A DNA stretch of 64,000 nt, taken from positions 120,730 through 184,729 of the forward strand of contig NZ_JACJRV010000009.1 of the NCBI RefSeq assembly GCF_014697475.1. The letters run 5' to 3'. A program made the translations under genes and the position numbers. Below are positions 59,797 to 64,000 of this stretch, in pieces. This DNA comes from Nostoc sp. FACHB-152 (GTDB lineage Bacteria; Cyanobacteriota; Cyanobacteriia; Cyanobacteriales; Nostocaceae). The stretch's first letter is position 1, and the number at the start of each line of letters is the position of its first letter. The notes beneath the pieces are model-generated. The model searched no databases. It had not been told where the DNA came from and saw nothing but the letters and a program-made list of their open reading frames with translations.

Positions 59797-62745
59797 TTAG
59801 GTGTTTAATAGCTTAGTTGTTAGACTTGCTACTACTTTCACCAACTCGCTTGGCTCAACTGGCTTAGATAGATGCCTTTGAAATCCAGAACTTAGTGCTT
59901 GTTGGCGTTCTTCATCCTTAGCATAGGCTGTCAGTGCTGCGGCTGGAATTTGTCCGCCACTATGAGGAGGAAGATCGCGAATTTTTCGGATCAAAGAATA
60001 ACCATCCTCTAATGGCATCCCGATATCGCTCAACAACACATCTGGTTGCCATTGTCTAACTACTTCTAACGCCTCGGCTGCTGAGGCTACTGCTTTGACA
60101 ATTGCACCGTTGGCTGACAATACCATCGCTTGATAATCTCGTGTATCGGCCTCGTCGTCTACAACTAGTACCTTTAATCCCACTAATGTCGGTAAACTAG
60201 CAAAGGTATCGCTACTGTTGAATGATACTCCGCCGTCGGGAACTCTCGCAGAGAAAAGCACAGGCGTTTCGCTTGGTAAGTTGACTATGAATGTTGCACC
60301 TTGTTCTTTACCTGGACTTTCTACACAAACTGTACCGCTATGCAGTTTGACAATATGACTGACAATTGCTAAACCTAGCCCCAAACCGCCGTAAGCCCTG
60401 GTAGTTGTAGCATCAGCTTGGCGGAAACGTTCAAAAACAAAAGGCAGAAATTCCGGTTCTATGCCGATACCTGTATCGCTGACGGTAACTTGCACATTTG
60501 AATTAACTCTATCCAACCGTACTTGAATACGTCCGCCTGTATGTGTAAACTTAACCGCATTCGACAATAAATTCCAGATCACTTGCTGTAACCGCCCTGA
60601 GTCACCTCTAACTGTGCCGACAGTGGGATCTACCAAAGATTGCAGTTGAATTTGCTTGGCATCAGCCGCCGGACGAACCGATTCAATTGCTGCTTGTACA
60701 ATCGCCGCAATTTGCAGAGATTGCATATTTAACTTCAGCTTGCCTGTAATAATCCGCGATACATCCAGTAAATCCTCAATTAGCTGTGTTTGCAGCCTAG
60801 CATTACGTTCAATTGTTTCGACAGCTGTGGCTTTGGTAGCATCATTAATAGAATTTTTCCGCAAGATGGTAGACCAACCGAGGATGGCATTGAGGGGCGA
60901 TCGCAATTCATGAGAGACAATGGCTAAAAACTCGTCTTTCATCCGGTTGGCTTGCTGCAACTGCTCGGTTTGTCGTTGCAAAGAAGCCATAAGTTCAGAG
61001 CGATGTATAGCGATCGCAATTTGGTCGCAAATTGTTTGTAGCAAGGCGATTTCTTCTGTCGTCAAGCTGCAACGGTTGCGGCTGCCAAAAGATAGCGTAC
61101 CTTTCACTTGACCTTGCACTCGCAATGGCTGACAAGAATAAGTTTGGATGCCAATTGAACGGATGAACTCGGTGTTCGGATCTGTAGCTTGTTGAATATT
61201 AGCGATTGCCTGTTGACAGCCTTTTGATGCCACAGTACCGCATACTAGTTGACCCAATTCCAACCACTCAATTTGTTTAGCAAGTTCTTCAGAAATGCCG
61301 CTATAAGATGCCAAGCGTAGCATCTGTTTTTCTTCATCGACTAAATAGTTGAAGTAAACATCTAACCCTAGTGGCTGAAGTTTGGCAAACAAATTGTTAA
61401 TTAATGCTAGTGGTTGTTCGCTCGATAGGAGTTCGCTAGTTGTTTCTGATAGCAGTTGCAGCCTTTGGGTACGCTCAGATAGTGCTTCTGTACGCTCTCG
61501 TAATGTCTTTTCTGTGCGCTTAATCTCGGTGATATCCGATACAGCAATTCCAATTCCCAGTATTTCTCCATCTTTGGCATAAACCGGATAGTAGTTTGCC
61601 AAGGCGTGTTGCTCACCGCGATCGCCTGCTTTTGTTTCACCAGTAATTTCTAAATTTTTAATCGGCTCTCCAGTTTCCAGCACTTGGCACATTAACGCTT
61701 CTACTTGATCTGCAAACTCTGGCAGATATTCTTTCATCCTCCGACCGATGCTTTGTTCTAAAGCCACGCCATTGATTCCCGCAATATATTCATTCATGCG
61801 TAAGCAGCGCAATTCTCTATCAAAAAAAGCTAAACCAACAGGCGCGCTATTTAGCAATGTATCCAGTAGTGCTAAGGATTCGTCTGCTTGTTTTCGCGCG
61901 GCTTGTTCACGAGCAAGGATTTCAGCCTTTTCTGCTTCTACCCGTTTGCGTTCGCGCAGCGCAGCTTGCTGTTCGCTAATGTCTCGTGAAATGCCGAGTA
62001 AACCTAGTGTATTTCCGTCCTCGTCCCGATATGGGATTTTTGTGGTGAGATATGTTCTAGTAATGTTATCAGCCGTGACAGTTTCTTCATAAGTCAAAGA
62101 AGCACCTGAACTGAGAATTTGGCGATCATTGGCGATAATTTTCAGGGCGGAATCAGGTGCAACTAATTTTGTATCGTCTTTACCAATAATTTCTGCTACT
62201 GGTTTGCCAATAAAATTAGCTCCAGCAGAGTTAATTAATAAATATTGACTTTGAATATCTTTTACAAAAACAGCATCAGTAATGCCTTCAAGCACAGAAT
62301 TAACAAGAAAGTGGCTGGTGCGTAATTCTTCTGCCATTTTACGTTCTGTCATGTCTCGCGTCACTTTCGCAAAACCTTGCAGATTGCCATCATTGTCTCG
62401 CAAGGCTGTAATTATGACATTTGCCCAAAAACGTGAGCCATCTTTACGCAACCGCCAACCTTCATCTTCGACTCGACCGCAATTTTGGGCGACTTTTAGT
62501 TCCTGTTGGGGTTTACCTTGTTCAATATCTTCTGGTGGATAAAAACACGAAAAATGTTGACCAATAATTTCTTCTGAGTGATAGCCCTTGATGCGTTCGG
62601 CTCCAATGTTCCAACTAACAATGTATCCATCAGGATTGAGCATAAAAATTGCATAATCCTGTACACTTTCCACTAATAAACGAAAGCTTTCTTCACTTTG
62701 TTGTAAAGATTCTTGAAGATTTTTAGTTAAATGTAATGAGGTCAT
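59797..62745 (-). CDS. Hybrid histidine kinase: three PAS, GAF, kinase, receiver
   Basis: The 982-residue soluble protein has PAS1 (about 15-135, VESVQDYAIFMLNPDGYIVSWN), PAS2 (about 145-265), PAS3 (about 285-415), GAF (about 440-590), HisKA with AIVSHELRSPLNAILGW (about 610), HATPase (about 720-830) and a C-terminal receiver domain (about 855-975) with DD of VVDDEAD and the phospho-acceptor in LLSDIGMP. It is a cytoplasmic multi-input phosphorelay protein. The signal is unknown: the first PAS has a form often seen with flavin or heme but the ligand cannot be told. No partner response regulator is adjacent. Confidence 0.92.
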   Translation of the reverse strand: MTSLHLTKNLQESLQQSEESFRLLVESVQDYAIFMLNPDGYIVSWNIGAERIKGYHSEEIIGQHFSCFYPPEDIEQGKPQQELKVAQNCGRVEDEGWRLRKDGSRFWANVIITALRDNDGNLQGFAKVTRDMTERKMAEELRTSHFLVNSVLEGITDAVFVKDIQSQYLLINSAGANFIGKPVAEIIGKDDTKLVAPDSALKIIANDRQILSSGASLTYEETVTADNITRTYLTTKIPYRDEDGNTLGLLGISRDISEQQAALRERKRVEAEKAEILAREQAARKQADESLALLDTLLNSAPVGLAFFDRELRCLRMNEYIAGINGVALEQSIGRRMKEYLPEFADQVEALMCQVLETGEPIKNLEITGETKAGDRGEQHALANYYPVYAKDGEILGIGIAVSDITEIKRTEKTLRERTEALSERTQRLQLLSETTSELLSSEQPLALINNLFAKLQPLGLDVYFNYLVDEEKQMLRLASYSGISEELAKQIEWLELGQLVCGTVASKGCQQAIANIQQATDPNTEFIRSIGIQTYSCQPLRVQGQVKGTLSFGSRNRCSLTTEEIALLQTICDQIAIAIHRSELMASLQRQTEQLQQANRMKDEFLAIVSHELRSPLNAILGWSTILRKNSINDATKATAVETIERNARLQTQLIEDLLDVSRIITGKLKLNMQSLQIAAIVQAAIESVRPAADAKQIQLQSLVDPTVGTVRGDSGRLQQVIWNLLSNAVKFTHTGGRIQVRLDRVNSNVQVTVSDTGIGIEPEFLPFVFERFRQADATTTRAYGGLGLGLAIVSHIVKLHSGTVCVESPGKEQGATFIVNLPSETPVLFSARVPDGGVSFNSSDTFASLPTLVGLKVLVVDDEADTRDYQAMVLSANGAIVKAVASAAEALEVVRQWQPDVLLSDIGMPLEDGYSLIRKIRDLPPHSGGQIPAAALTAYAKDEERQQALSSGFQRHLSKPVEPSELVKVVASLTTKLLNT

Positions 62746-63199
62746 ATTTACTAGAGTTTTCCTAAAGTTTTTAGTTTTTAAAAGTTTTATTAAATAAAAA
62801 ATAGCGTTAGAGGTTCTTGCCCAACACCCTGTTTTAGTTGGCTACTCCTAACAGTCACTCGTAAACCTGAAAATTTATATCAAGCAAAATTTTCTAATCT
62901 ATAAATAACATCTGCTGCTATCTAGTATCAATAGGACACAAACTTTAAGAAAAAACTAGCCATATTTCTCTTGAGAAACCGCCGAGATTTATTGTATTTA
63001 TTGCCTATAAACAAGTAGATATGTTTTGTTAATTTTGAATTTATATCCTAGTTAGTTAGAGACTACTGGAATATAGCAACAAAACTTTAGAGATTCTTAT
63101 TGATGTTAAGTTACTCTTGTTTCTCACCAATGATTTTTGATTAGCGATCGCCCTCCAACTTTGGGAATACTGAGATTAACAGTATACTTTGTAGTAAAT
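62746..63199. other. Divergent intergenic region
   Basis: About 450 AT-rich bases lie between the hybrid kinase and the small plus-strand gene. A HIP1-containing word atgatttttgattagcgatcgc (near 63130-63150) also occurs near 59713-59735 downstream of the kinase, in the same orientation, flanking it. No gene is visible. Confidence 0.5.
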
Positions 63200-63673
63200 A
63201 TGGCAGAAAACCGTATCAGTGCCAAACTCTCCGCCGCAGATAAAGATGCAGTTATGCAGGCTATAGCTACTATCCGCGAGAAGTTACCGTTTTTAATTGA
63301 TTTGACCACCGAAGACCGCCGCACGATAGTCAAAATGGGCGATAAAAGCCGCGCCTTTGTCAGCAAAGCTTTAGAAGTAGCCACACAAAACCCCAACTTT
63401 TTACCCCGTGCATTTGATATTGAAGAAATGCGACACGATTTAGCACTGTATGAAGCCTTATATCCAGTGCTGTTGTCTTTGACGCAACTGCAAGAATTAG
63501 TAGATGATACTTGTATGGCATCTGGTAGTGAAGCTTATGCAGCAGCATTAGCAGTTTATAACTATGCCAAAGCTAGTGGTGATGTCGCTGGTTTAGATAG
63601 CGTGATTGATGAAATGGGACGCAGGTTTACCCGCCGTTCTAAGAAAAAGAAAACTGAAGTTGTGGCTGGGTAA
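63200..63673 (+). CDS. Small helical protein of unknown function
   Basis: I start at ATG 63200 (MAENRISAKLSAADKDAVMQAI), giving 157 residues. The open frame extends further upstream at 63137, but that part overlaps the ctccaa/HIP1 repeat. The chain is helical with amphipathic segments (AVMQAIATIREKLPFLIDL, LALYEALYPVLLSLTQLQELVDD) and a basic C terminus (RRFTRRSKKKKTE). There is no signal or membrane helix. It resembles a small conserved bacterial family of unknown function, but I cannot name it. Terminator downstream at 63711. Confidence 0.75.
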   Translation: MAENRISAKLSAADKDAVMQAIATIREKLPFLIDLTTEDRRTIVKMGDKSRAFVSKALEVATQNPNFLPRAFDIEEMRHDLALYEALYPVLLSLTQLQELVDDTCMASGSEAYAAALAVYNYAKASGDVAGLDSVIDEMGRRFTRRSKKKKTEVVAG

Positions 63674-64000
63674 AGTTTAGGATAGGCGATCGTACCAATA
63701 ATTAATACGGGGACACAAAAATTTTGTGTCCTTATTTTTTATTTTTCTCAGAAAATTTTTACCCGTGTAGGTGCAAGTTGCGATCGTCAAGACATTTTTG
63801 AAACGTGAGTTAAACAGATTGAAAAACCCCTCTCCAAACCTCTCTCCTCTACGGTGTACACACAAGTCAAATTACCCCCCTTAATCCCCCCTTGGAAAGG
63901 CAGGACTGTTTCATTTTAAAAAGGAAAAAAGTAATTTAATATCATGGGCGCAATTTCGGATTGCTCTGGTTAGAGAATCAAAACCATTGTGACGCAGGAG
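63674..64000. other. Terminal non-coding stretch
   Basis: After the terminator the last 260 bases hold a repeat element: attaccccccttaatcccccc (63871-63890), the inverse of the one at 48.1 kb, preceded by aacccctctccaaacctctctcc. No gene is visible before the window ends. Confidence 0.5.
63711..63740 (+). terminator. Rho-independent terminator
   Basis: GGACACAAAA-A-TTTTGTGTCC forms a ten-base stem, followed by TTATTTTTT. It lies 38 bases after the small gene. Confidence 0.8.

Overview
The window looks like chromosome from a filamentous, probably heterocyst-forming cyanobacterium of the Nostoc/Anabaena/Calothrix type. Supporting signs are the oxygenic-photosynthesis genes (chlD, nblS, three high-light-inducible proteins), the beta-carboxysome shell gene ccmP, many GCGATCGC (HIP1) octamers, heptameric short tandem repeats, dispersed palindromic repeats in spacers, and cyanobacteria-specific small families such as DUF3285. 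I found no rRNA, tRNA, CRISPR array, complete insertion sequence or prophage. Species cannot be fixed from the sequence alone.

Layout. 1-7.3 kb, mostly minus strand: the 5' end of pyrC, a double-domain histidine phosphatase, a Cache-HAMP-PAS-GGDEF-EAL protein, a pentapeptide-repeat protein, ccmP and a small secreted protein. 8-17.7 kb: TM2/SHOCT and helix-hairpin-helix membrane proteins, a cytochrome P450, a ParA ATPase with a coiled-coil partner that looks like a carboxysome-positioning McdA/McdB pair, pheT, a duplicated-domain lipoprotein, a quinone-oxidoreductase-like enzyme and a zinc-ribbon protein. 17.8-22.6 kb: purD-nblS and a nucleotide-sugar epimerase. 22.9-26.8 kb: a metal-uptake island (multicopper oxidase, HhH lipoprotein, ferritin-like protein, FTR1 permease). 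27.3-31.3 kb: a minus-strand housekeeping series prfB (with a programmed +1 frameshift), DUF3285, ybeY, dgkA, trpG/pabA and a degenerate metallo-beta-lactamase-fold protein. 31.6-41.7 kb: acyltransferase, BI-1 protein, a group 3 sigma factor, chlD, a patch of nuclease-like accessory genes (two Uma2, one PD-(D/E)XK-like, one truncated NYN), rnc and a membrane protein. 41.7-49.6 kb: a histidine kinase, then two transport modules, each led by a clear c-di-AMP (ydaO/yuaA) riboswitch: a nitrate/bicarbonate-type ABC transporter, and a universal stress protein with an ArsB/NhaD-type permease. 49.7-54.3 kb: a tight five-gene set (coiled coil, inner-membrane OmpA-like protein, Ras-like GTPase, small sensor-like protein, histidine kinase). 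54.3-58.7 kb: three tandem hli genes and a 1048-residue membrane protein with a 98-residue repeat. 58.8-64 kb: a TPR protein, a large hybrid histidine kinase and a small conserved-looking protein.

How parts may work together. NblS is the kinase of the NblS-RpaB high-light pathway, and the hli cluster has a well-matched RpaB (HLR1) site upstream, so this window may hold both a sensor and one of its targets. The iron island resembles a Fet3/Ftr1-type oxidise-then-import system with a storage protein, and two of its genes share a TTGCAA-N5-TTGCA upstream element. The two riboswitches suggest that c-di-AMP, normally an osmotic/potassium second messenger, governs adjacent transport units. The best candidates for an undescribed system are the GTPase/OmpA/kinase cluster and the 98-residue-repeat membrane protein.
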